From the NCBI GenBank assembly GCA_031430575.1, contig JANPBT010000073.1, positions 17,268 through 81,267 of the forward strand: a stretch of 64,000 bases of DNA. The letters are read 5' to 3'. The position numbers and the translations under genes are program-made. Below, piece by piece: positions 10,801 to 16,814 of this stretch (its first letter is position 1; each line of letters opens with the position of its first letter). The DNA is from JANMDS01 sp031430575. Lineage in GTDB: Bacteria > Pseudomonadota > Gammaproteobacteria > Burkholderiales > Casimicrobiaceae. The notes under the pieces are model-generated. The model did no database searches. It was given only the letters and a program-made list of their open reading frames with translations, and was not told the origin of the DNA.

Positions 10801-11052
10801 AAATTTGCTGAGCGACTCTATCAAAGCCCGGTTGAGTTGGACAACAACTGCATCTTCACCAGCGCCCTCCCGTGTAAGCAGCTCATGTATCCCGACGGGA
10901 TCAAGTCCGTATTTGAGTATGCGCCTCCGCCCGGTTTTGATGGGGTACTTGGCATTCCAGGTGTGATTTTGTTTCTCGTGCAAGATCAGGTGAGCGGTCA
11001 GATGTTCATCAAGATTGCACCGTTTCTGCCGACACCGCCAGAGAAAAAGTAA
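4843..11052 (+). CDS. Giant multidomain surface protein (IPTL-like segment, Ig/cadherin-like, FG-GAP/VCBS, PASTA)
   Basis: 2069 residues, probably exported (hydrophobic segment about residues 24-43 ending VLAAE). Visible order: an N-terminal domain; a segment at about 172-198 (VPLSPWLALLVALAVASVG, then RARR) that looks like an IPTL-CTERM sorting signal but is internal; a second hydrophobic stretch; a DGxxxxW-type beta domain; Ig/cadherin-like repeats to about 690; a VCBS/Big_9-like unit (ANDLYSVQIGNSL, VLANDVDPAG); Asp-rich FG-GAP/VCBS motifs between about 760 and 1200 (DLNADGHTDIVF, DLDDDGVPDV, DIDGDGKPEILF, DLDGDGVAEVLF), probably a calcium-binding propeller; two PASTA-like units at about 1398-1535 (VPNVAGQTQAAASAAL); and a mostly helical C-terminal region of unknown type. 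It may be an adhesin or envelope scaffold; no catalytic site is seen. Three DR18 copies lie in the first 700 codons and none after. Confidence 0.85.
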   Translation: MNSAKTSFYFCFCKKSVSRFIYQVSLSLTLAVLWLGVTTAVLAAEQRFTVYVDTDSSAATGCSVATVSGARAGVEAAFTAVVDTSSTPFRTLRLERQNCAAGILSTPSVYDATEIATESAGTFTGVSLWIPQSVFTAPTAQAFVASVNSTGDRDVTANFLLTARDLPAAQIVPVPLSPWLALLVALAVASVGLRARRAGHWLSVLGAVILVGSTATAIAIVVNGANISWTGRAAVLADAVDASPNADVGAIYAQHDASAVYVRIDADLRKDAGASTNTAPTISGLTATATLATPTTPLALVATVTDDGLPNPPAALALGWTTVSGPGTVTFARTNAASTSATFSTAGLYLIRLTANDSALSSSRDISVTVNAISAGNTAPVISNLPATATVNLPTNSLALTPTVTDDGLPAPASLAYAWTQISGPLAGAGGAFPVSFSANNTKNTTVSFDFAGVGNYVLRLTASDGALSGSADITVTVIDVAAGVPAFGALADRSVKVGETLSFVLSANDPNYKQALAYGLVSSPAGASLAGAGNARFSFTPTKSQVGNHTVNVNVADNSEPTALTAQKSFNITVVDANLPPKFTAASKMDGAVPSGGTFTRSLAATDPDSADTLTYSLVNGPTGMTVSAAGSLSWASGVITTTQSAIVKVADSAGNADFARFSVAIQASAAPVAANDLYSVQIGNSLNVPAAQGVLANDVDPAGLPLTATMQTNPSKGSVSAFNTDGSFSYLAPALPAPNTFNPMLVKQHQILDNSTNHSWQLVDLNADGHTDIVFNHLCFAVRGCITAFDIKNNVQLWTTDASADGCTLAWSGAPWSIAVGDLDDDGVPDVAMLGHCSVQNTPNDRIMAFNGRTGAMKWRSAILHDSIAVPFQIAGIANNSMLSIARLHSGEKPSVLLGRVAAGATTANINDGTYIAQCASIVATVPDGSAVFPAPVPHYYSCAGVIVLAGDTGTITKRMIQDAGNFGTESSNLWRGKSDTGFIFPAMALDFDGSGQNKIMMNGAVWNLDGTKFGTSKPSHTHAIAVGNFDETPDIEMVLMEQKPTGFSVVVKKADGRVLWSLPLPTINLGHLTVADIDGDGKPEILFSVALGSNEEIWAVDNRGRVRWIHSLPCLATGCQGFTFFSRRVTAFDLDGDGVAEVLFPYNSELRFLDGATGAVKGAAPILSTTSSYEAVARVADVDNDGHADVVLVSSGNYNCVINPACFANVMVFSNAAKQWRPTRKIDNQFAYFGANVNNDGTIPTAVPLPNNFASVSGNVFGSQPQMLTPIDPRLRDQTSFTYLANNGALSSAPATVKITIEPQNRPPKFTSTPPTRHNVTLNYQARAVDPDVGDTVTYAIEIQVNASGIPCAIAATTGIITCDRLDSADALILVSATDSFGAKALQTLRLQPSTTNCTVPNVAGQTQAAASAALVAAGCGVGEVSETSAAIPSGQVLSQSPIAASVILGGEAVALVVSTGPAPAPIPLLVGKAEPIALGALASAGFASQVSRQFSTTAPFGQVISQTPSAGTLLAPVATNPVSLVISAGTGLELSIAAPSLNGGRSTTIIPIATDVNGNPAAVPALTYVIAPKRLPYTGALPTLSGTTLATASDTRGWFIVTATDAANGRSASNEFSVTLPATTGGRTNGEVYAHFMTTLSDMETIARQLLVARQANDVPQMTTLLAQYVNRWRTVDVARLKLAVPMVVANGFVPEESALVAAGLSPTPEDLLLQQVLRDASADLQAWTAALKAGTQLPQLKAHSDQFALRAARSTGLGGSLYGAVMNNPESIQLLSHDIPEYYEAFTNELGVVVGLPRRVSKHANFNRVAPERAKQTLAELLVTQAVDAIKDEIVSRVNETYKNIKQFAVEQRNLAIYNAGIVAASIYLKQYLYMTDVTELVSGASLSFRVFNSPFSFIEVESATRRHHLYSTLVIGPTLLTDLNTGLTDLVEKFKSAFSYARDAATNPTRVKSTDDLFAIHDEFKDLVDGLITSGTDTYKKFAERLYQSPVELDNNCIFTSALPCKQLMYPDGIKSVFEYAPPPGFDGVLGIPGVILFLVQDQVSGQMFIKIAPFLPTPPEKK
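5135..5150 (+). repeat. DR18 copy in the giant protein gene
   Basis: Exact core; encodes NCAAGIL. Confidence 0.95.
5338..5353 (-). repeat. DR18 copy in the giant protein gene
   Basis: Exact core; encodes LPAAQIV just before the IPTL-like segment. Confidence 0.95.
6910..6925 (-). repeat. DR18 copy in the giant protein gene
   Basis: Exact core; encodes VPAAQG. Confidence 0.9.
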
Positions 11053-11118
11053 CCAACGCGATCCCTTCCAGACGCTTCGGGCGCGTGCGCAGAGAAATGC
11101 TGGAAATGCGCTTTGAAT

Positions 11119-11134
11119 ATACCTGCGGCGCAGA
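11119..11134 (-). repeat. DR18 copy, left arm of inverted pair
   Basis: Exact core; pairs with 11156-11171. Confidence 0.97.
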
Positions 11135-11155
11135 TTGCGGTCAGTTTCAGCTCAA

Positions 11156-11171
11156 TCTGCGCCGCAGGTAT
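11156..11171 (+). repeat. DR18 copy, right arm of inverted pair
   Basis: Exact core; pairs with 11119-11134. Confidence 0.97.
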
Positions 11172-11184
11172 TGCAAGACGTTCG

Positions 11185-13566
11185 CTACGGCAGCGCGCGG
11201 ATACGCGTGAGTCGTTTTTGCGCGGCTTGTGTGGCGAGGTGTTTTTCACCGAGTTGCTTGGATAGCATCTGCGCAGCTTCGGTTGCGAGCGCTACTCCCG
11301 CGCTTTTATTGCCGTTGCCTGCAAGCGCTAAGCCCAAAATATTTTCCATGAGCGCTATCGCGACTGGGTCAGGTTCTTTCTGAATTTTGAGCAGTTTGAT
11401 CGCCGATTCGGCAACGGTTTGTGCTTTTAGAAACTGACTCGTGTCGCACAAAATCTCGGCGTAAATTTGCGCCACATCAGCGCGGGTGACTTCATCATTA
11501 GGCAATGTATCCGCGAGCGTTTGCGCTTCACTGGCCACACGCAAGGCATCATCTATGCGCTGCGATTTGGCGAAGGCTTTGGCGAGCGTGGCGCGACTAT
11601 AGACCGCATCGGGGTGCGCGTCTCCGAGTAAAGTAACCTGCATCGATAGCCCTTCTTCAAACACGGGTAGCGCTTCGGTCACGCGATTGTCCGCGACTAA
11701 CATGCCGCCTAAGTTTGATAGCCCGAGCGCTAAGTTTGGGTGCGGCTTGAGGTGTGCGCGCCGAAGTAGAGCTACAGCCTTTTGCTGCGCCAGAATACCT
11801 GCGGCGCAATTTCCCATTTTGCATTGCTTAATTCCGATGTTGGCGTAGCCCACGGCCTGATCTCCGATATCATCTTTTGGACCATCGGCGAGTGCTGTTT
11901 CGTACCATTTAAGCGCTTCGGCTTCTTTGCCTAGTGCAGAATGTAGTAATCCCAGTTGATTCGCGGTGTTTGCGCGCAATTGCTGATCGGCGTGCGTCAT
12001 CGCATGCTTTCGCGCGCTTTCCAATAGCAGCTGCGCTTTGGTTAATTCTCGCAGATTTATCAGCACGCCGCCGAGGGCAAGCTCGCTGCGCCCAATGAGC
12101 TCGTTGTCTTTGCTGAGTTGAGAAAATTTCACTGCACTTTCAGCGGATACTTTGGCGTTGGTGAAATCAGCGAGGCTGGCGTAAGTGCTGGCAAGCGTCA
12201 TCCAAATTTCGGTGGAAGTGCGTGGATCAGGGGCGAGCGATTCATTGGTATTTTTCATCGCGCGTGCCATCACTTGGCTTACCGTGGCATCTTTTCCAAG
12301 CTCTGAAGGGCTTGCCGCAGAGAGCGTTTCGAGTAGAAATTTATTCACTCGATCAGCCCGCGCCCGCGCTCGCGAGGTCTCTTGCGTTTGCCAGACAAAT
12401 GCCGTTGCGCCCACGGTAAGTGCTGCGATTGTCGCAGCACTTACCGCGAGCCCGAGCTTGTGCCGTTGCACAAAAAGCGATGCACGATCGAGCCAAGGCG
12501 TTTTCCGCGCGAGCACCGGTCGGTCGCTTAACCACCGTTCAATGTCTTCGCGCAACGCGGTGCACGATGCATAGCGCAGCTTAGGCGATTTCGCCATTGC
12601 ACGCAGGATAATCGCATCTAAATCGCGGGCGCGGTGCAGCGTTGTTCCGGCTGCGATAACTGTGCTCGGGCGGGGTGGATCAGTTTGACAAATCACGCGT
12701 TCGAGCGTGCCAGGGCGCATGTCTTCTAGCGCGTAAGGTTTTTTGCCGGTCACTAATTCATAGAGTAACACCCCAAGCGCGTAAATATCGGTCGCGGTGG
12801 TAATGACTTCGCCTCGCACTTGTTCGGGGCTGGCGTATTCCGGAGTCATCGCGTAACCGCCTTGTCGGGTCAAGCCCGCGTCCTCGTCATCAAGCATTTT
12901 TGCAATGCCGAAATCAAGTAATTTTGGATGCCCTTTTTCATCTACGAAAATGTTACTTGGCTTTAAATCCCGATGCACCACCAAATGCACATGGGCATCT
13001 TGCACTGCACCAAGCACTTTTAAGAAAAGTTTCAACCGGGCTTCAAGCGCAAGGTTGTGCGCGGCGACATGCTGCGTGATCGGTGCACCGTGCACGTACT
13101 CCAACACCATATAGGGCGCGCCATTTTTATCCACGCCCCCGTCGATGAGTGCCGCGATATAGGGATGCGTCAGCCCCGCCAATATTTGACGTTCCCTAAT
13201 AAAGCGGGCGCGCAAACTACCGATATTGATGGAAAGCAATTTCAGCGCAACGCTCTCGGCCGAAGCGTCGTCGGCGCGGCGAGCTTCATATACCGCGCCT
13301 GCACCACCTGCGCCAATCCAGCGCAGGAGTAGCCAGCCGTCGATAGTTTCACCGCTACGGTCGGTAGGGGACGCTGCCGCACGCATCAAGAAATCGGCGC
13401 GCGTGGCCGCGGCATCAGCGCGCACCAACGCTTCCACTTCTGCGCGTAGCGCAGGGTCAGCCGAAAGTTCGCGCTCAATGAATGCGGCGCGCATCGGCTC
13501 GGGCGATTTTAAGTAGCGGTCAAACCACTCCAGCACGCGTTTGGGATCTGCGGTTACGTTCGTCAC
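11185..13566 (-). CDS. Membrane-anchored Ser/Thr protein kinase with TPR-rich C-terminus
   Basis: 793 residues. The kinase domain (about 77-350) has the glycine loop IGAGGAGAVYEAR, the ATP lysine K109 (VALKLL), the catalytic loop VVHRDLKPSN (D200), DFG at 218-220 and PEYASPEQV in the activation segment, so it looks active. One transmembrane helix follows at about 371-392 (LGLAVSAATIAALTVGATAF). The remainder (about 400-793) is a TPR-like helical repeat region, probably outside the cytoplasm. It starts at a GTG, 120 bases from a divergent ECF sigma gene. Kinase/sigma pairs of this kind are known (Vibrio EcfP/PknT, group ECF43), where the kinase phosphorylates and activates the sigma factor; that role is inferred here. 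Confidence 0.9.
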   Translation of the reverse strand: MTNVTADPKRVLEWFDRYLKSPEPMRAAFIERELSADPALRAEVEALVRADAAATRADFLMRAAASPTDRSGETIDGWLLLRWIGAGGAGAVYEARRADDASAESVALKLLSINIGSLRARFIRERQILAGLTHPYIAALIDGGVDKNGAPYMVLEYVHGAPITQHVAAHNLALEARLKLFLKVLGAVQDAHVHLVVHRDLKPSNIFVDEKGHPKLLDFGIAKMLDDEDAGLTRQGGYAMTPEYASPEQVRGEVITTATDIYALGVLLYELVTGKKPYALEDMRPGTLERVICQTDPPRPSTVIAAGTTLHRARDLDAIILRAMAKSPKLRYASCTALREDIERWLSDRPVLARKTPWLDRASLFVQRHKLGLAVSAATIAALTVGATAFVWQTQETSRARARADRVNKFLLETLSAASPSELGKDATVSQVMARAMKNTNESLAPDPRTSTEIWMTLASTYASLADFTNAKVSAESAVKFSQLSKDNELIGRSELALGGVLINLRELTKAQLLLESARKHAMTHADQQLRANTANQLGLLHSALGKEAEALKWYETALADGPKDDIGDQAVGYANIGIKQCKMGNCAAGILAQQKAVALLRRAHLKPHPNLALGLSNLGGMLVADNRVTEALPVFEEGLSMQVTLLGDAHPDAVYSRATLAKAFAKSQRIDDALRVASEAQTLADTLPNDEVTRADVAQIYAEILCDTSQFLKAQTVAESAIKLLKIQKEPDPVAIALMENILGLALAGNGNKSAGVALATEAAQMLSKQLGEKHLATQAAQKRLTRIRALP
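11795..11810 (-). repeat. DR18 variant in the kinase gene
   Basis: One mismatch (GCGCAAT); encodes NCAAGIL. Confidence 0.8.
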
Positions 13567-13686
13567 GTTTGCTCTAGTTTTTTTGCAAAGTTACCATGCA
13601 AGCCTAGATAGCGCAATGCTTGCGTATCGGCATTACGCTCGCTACACTGAAGGTTGAAAAAAGGCAGCCCAGCGAGGGCGAGCCCA

Positions 13687-14265
13687 ATGATCGGGGAGAG
13701 CATGGCGACCCAAGATGAGCCCGTCACACGTTTGCTGCGGCAATGGCGCGCGGGCGACGAGCAAGCTTTGCACGGACTCATTGATGCGCTCTACGAGCCG
13801 TTGCGAAAGATTGCTGCGCAAAGACTGCGCAAAGAGTCTAGCCCGATGGATGTAGACCCGAGTGCCCTCTTGCACGATGCGTATTTCAAATTGTGCGCGG
13901 GGATCGATGTCACTTGGGTGGATCGGAACCACTTTCTCGCGATTGCTTCCAATATCATGCGGCAAATTTTGGTGGATCACGCCCGCAAGCGGTTAGCGAA
14001 CCGTCGGGCGTGTAGTACCTACCTCACGCTGACCGACGTCGCCGCGCCCGCGCCCGAAAATCAAGTCGAATTAATCGCATTAGACAAAGCATTAGAAGCC
14101 TTAAAAGTGGTTGATGCGCGTAAGGCAAGCGTCATCCATCTGCATGTGTTTGGCGGGCTTACCCTAGACGAAATCGCCCAATTTCTCGCTATATCTCACT
14201 CCACTGCAGATCGTGAATTTAGAGCGGCGCGCGCCTGGCTCTTCCGCACTCTAAATCCAGCTTAA
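13687..14265 (+). CDS. ECF-type RNA polymerase sigma factor
   Basis: About 192 residues with region 2 (DALYEPLRKIAAQRLRKE, ALLHDAYFKL) and region 4 (VIHLHVFGGLTLDEIAQFLA, STADREFRAARAWL), of the Sigma70_ECF family often found beside Ser/Thr kinases. The ATG at 13687 has GAGGG eight bases upstream; an alternative ATG at 13702 has GGGGAG only three bases before it, and either could be used. No anti-sigma factor is next to it, while a kinase is divergent, which suggests control by phosphorylation. Confidence 0.88.
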   Translation: MIGESMATQDEPVTRLLRQWRAGDEQALHGLIDALYEPLRKIAAQRLRKESSPMDVDPSALLHDAYFKLCAGIDVTWVDRNHFLAIASNIMRQILVDHARKRLANRRACSTYLTLTDVAAPAPENQVELIALDKALEALKVVDARKASVIHLHVFGGLTLDEIAQFLAISHSTADREFRAARAWLFRTLNPA

Positions 14266-14278
14266 AAGTAGCTGCACA

Positions 14279-14294
14279 GTACCTGCGGCGCAGA
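14279..14294 (-). repeat. DR18 copy after the sigma factor gene
   Basis: Exact core, 14 bases past the stop. Confidence 0.95.
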
Positions 14295-14529
14295 TTTTGC
14301 TGAATTTGGCGGTTTTAACCGAGCTGCCAGCCAATGACCATCGCGCAAAGGCAAAGGGCTGCGATCAAGGGCGGCGTGTTGCGTTCTTTGATTTAGTTGC
14401 GCAAATCATTGAAAACGGGTTGAAACCGCTTTAAACCGGCGGCGATTGGCCGGTCTAAAGCAAGATTAAAGTCGGGGGCAAACGAATTTGCAAATTTCAT
14501 CGCGATGCACCTTGGCGTTGGAGGAAGGA

Positions 14530-14555
14530 GCGCTAGATTACCAACGATCTAGCGC
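14530..14555. repeat. Perfect 9-bp inverted repeat with 8-base loop
   Basis: GCGCTAGAT (14530-14538), loop TACCAACG, ATCTAGCGC (14547-14555). It could be a terminator stem without a T run or a protein-binding site. Confidence 0.75.
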
Positions 14556-14620
14556 AAATTCATCCCCCAATTTGCCTATTCATTTACGCCAAAAGTTCTA
14601 TTTTTTGGGCAATGATCGAT

Positions 14621-16708
14621 TTATTCGGGGATCGCTAACGTGCCGCCGACGCAGGGTGCGGCGACGCACTGCACTGGCGTGAATTGAATGGCATCGCCTG
14701 CACTCGGTGATTGCGCAATCGCGGGTATGTTTGCACCGGTAAGGGCGGGCACTGCGCCCGCTGCGCCGCCGCGCGCGGTGGTGCGCACCACTTGCGATGG
14801 CGGCAATGCCTTGCCCGAGACTAAGTGGTCAAACATCGCATCCATCGCCCGGTTGAAGTAAACGTGCAGCGGGATGAAGCGGCCATCGTAGCCCGCGAGC
14901 GCGGCATTGCCAATGAATGAATCGAAGTGTTGCGCGTTGGTCACTTCGATATAGCTCAAGCGGCTGGCTGCGCCTTCCAATGATTTATTTTGCGCGACAT
15001 ACGGGCGCGAGGAATGATTCACCGGCACTAGCGCATCAGAGCGCCCGTGCACGATGATGGCGGGTTTGCCATTTAAGTTACCGCTGCGCTTGGCATCTCT
15101 AATATTTGCCAGCACGGAGGCGTCGTTTGCCCGCGCGGCCAAGCATTGCGCGCCATCAAAGTTATAGTCAAACGTGCCGTTGGCCGAGGCTGAGCCTGCG
15201 CCTTCAATAATCGCGCCCGATGGATTTGCAAAATTAACGAGATTGATTCCCCCCGTTGGCGGCACGCCATTGCCCGTGGCAAACAAGCGCGCGAAGGCGG
15301 TCGCGTTGACCGCGGTTGGCTTAAAGTCAGCGCCAGTTGCTGCGAAGCCAAAGCCGCAGAGATTATCGGCTACGTTTGCTTTCGCGTAGGTCGTGGCATA
15401 CGTGACCGCGATCGCGGGCACTGCAAAGGCAAAGTGGGACGCGTGCAGCGCATCTGAGTCGGCAAGCCAGCCTGCAGCGCGTATTTTGGCAAGCGCACTT
15501 TCACTTTGCGTTGCCAGATCGCTGCCGGTAATCAAGCCTTTCGCAGCAAGGGTGGTACAGCGATTCGTGCCCGCAGCGACGTTGATAAAGGCAGTCGCAG
15601 GCGAGCCTTTCAGCGAAGGTGCAAGCGCGGCGCACGGCTGGTAAAGCATCGCTTGCGTGGTGTAGTCGAGCAAGCTGCGCCCGCTGCCAGTCAAGGTTTC
15701 CGTGCCGTAGCGAACGCTCGCATTGCCCGTGCCGTCAGGCTGAATCTGCGGCTCAGCCACCGCGACGCCATCGATAAGCCCGCGGGTATCGAGCTCGGCG
15801 GCCATCAGTGCCGCGCCAGCGCCATTGGAGACCGAGGACGCAATGACCAGCGTATTTTCGGGCGTAAACGTTGCTTCTTTCGCGCTACCCGCACCGCTGC
15901 CTTGCGATTCGTTCAGCACATAAAACGCAAATTCAATCGCTTGCAGGGTGAATTTGCCCCAGTCTTTTTCAGGGTTTTGCTGTGAGTGCGCGTGCTTAAA
16001 CGCAACACGATTATTCGCAGGCGTGCCCGCAGCGACGGTGGCGACAAACTGCGCGCCCGTCGTCGCGGTAGACGCTTTGCCGTTCATATCAAATACTGTG
16101 CCGCTTGCCAAATCATGCGCGCCGTTACCCGTGCCTTTATCGGTATAGGCGACAACGCAGCCACGCTTCAAACCCCACTCGCCGGCAGTCGCAATTGCGC
16201 CATAGACCCCGCGCGAACCGGACGATGCCGCCGCGATAATGCACGGCAACGATTTGTCGAAGGTGCTGGGTATCTGCGCCATCATCGTCACATTCACTTT
16301 GCCTGACCCGTCGTCGGCGTAGGTGATGAATTCCTCGCCAGCGATTTTGCCCTCAGCGGTGCTGACCGCGCCGGCCTTGGAGACGTTAGGCCCGTAGAAA
16401 ACGCCGTAGCCGCCGTTGGTGGTCATATCAACTAACGCGCGGTAATTGTTGTAAATCGCCAAGCGCCGCAGCTCAGTCGTCGTGGGGTTTGCCGCATCTG
16501 CGATCGTTGGCGCAACTGCGCTTTGCATGCCCGTTTTGCCTAAACCCGCTGTGAGCAAATCGTCCGCCCCGCCATCGTAGTTTGCGCGTTGCACGGCGCC
16601 GGTGACGAAGGCCGGCTTCTCGTTCAATCGCGGACCATCAGACCCGCACCCTGACAACATGAAAAACCCTGCGGCGCAAACGAGCGCGGTGCGTGAAGTG
16701 GTCAACAT
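14621..16708 (-). CDS. D-(-)-3-hydroxybutyrate oligomer hydrolase (lipoprotein)
   Basis: 695 residues. This family cleaves soluble 3-hydroxybutyrate oligomers from polyhydroxybutyrate to monomer. The long protein carries family segments such as GYGVFYGPNVSKAGAVST, AAASSGSRGVYGAIATAGEW, and SSVSNGAG, the likely serine nucleophile site; IVHGRSDALVPVNHSSRPY and QHFDSF probably give the Asp and His. The start is set at the ATG at 16708 because it gives a signal peptide with a lipobox, FFMLSGC, so the protein is probably a lipoprotein; an upstream in-frame start would bury it. A degenerate DR18 copy encodes VCAAG within the signal peptide. With the 3-hydroxybutyryl-CoA dehydrogenase at 29.5 kb it suggests polyhydroxybutyrate use. 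Confidence 0.9.
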   Translation of the reverse strand: MLTTSRTALVCAAGFFMLSGCGSDGPRLNEKPAFVTGAVQRANYDGGADDLLTAGLGKTGMQSAVAPTIADAANPTTTELRRLAIYNNYRALVDMTTNGGYGVFYGPNVSKAGAVSTAEGKIAGEEFITYADDGSGKVNVTMMAQIPSTFDKSLPCIIAAASSGSRGVYGAIATAGEWGLKRGCVVAYTDKGTGNGAHDLASGTVFDMNGKASTATTGAQFVATVAAGTPANNRVAFKHAHSQQNPEKDWGKFTLQAIEFAFYVLNESQGSGAGSAKEATFTPENTLVIASSVSNGAGAALMAAELDTRGLIDGVAVAEPQIQPDGTGNASVRYGTETLTGSGRSLLDYTTQAMLYQPCAALAPSLKGSPATAFINVAAGTNRCTTLAAKGLITGSDLATQSESALAKIRAAGWLADSDALHASHFAFAVPAIAVTYATTYAKANVADNLCGFGFAATGADFKPTAVNATAFARLFATGNGVPPTGGINLVNFANPSGAIIEGAGSASANGTFDYNFDGAQCLAARANDASVLANIRDAKRSGNLNGKPAIIVHGRSDALVPVNHSSRPYVAQNKSLEGAASRLSYIEVTNAQHFDSFIGNAALAGYDGRFIPLHVYFNRAMDAMFDHLVSGKALPPSQVVRTTARGGAAGAVPALTGANIPAIAQSPSAGDAIQFTPVQCVAAPCVGGTLAIPE

Positions 16709-16814
16709 AGCGATTCCATAAAAAATTGAACGAAATGCACGATACCGCCAAACGTGCGTAGATGCAATTCGTGGGCTCAATTTTGGCGCGTTGATTTCTT
16801 GCGATAATTTCGCT

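Larger units (their letters stand above)
11117..11173. terminator. DR18 inverted pair between two convergent genes, probable bidirectional terminator
   Basis: A reverse DR18 copy (11119-11134) and a forward copy (11156-11171) form an 18-bp inverted repeat with a 17-base loop. It lies between the end of the giant protein gene (11052) and the end of the convergent kinase gene (11185). A stem of this strength at a convergent junction fits a terminator, though long T runs are missing. Function is inferred. Confidence 0.6.
14266..14620. other. Intergenic region between convergent genes with hairpins
   Basis: It holds one DR18 copy (14279-14294), an imperfect hairpin around 14430-14459 (TTTAAACCGGC against GGCCGGTCTAAA) and a perfect 9-bp inverted repeat at 14530-14555. 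Either hairpin could end transcription of the sigma factor gene or the oligomer hydrolase gene. No gene is seen. Confidence 0.7.
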
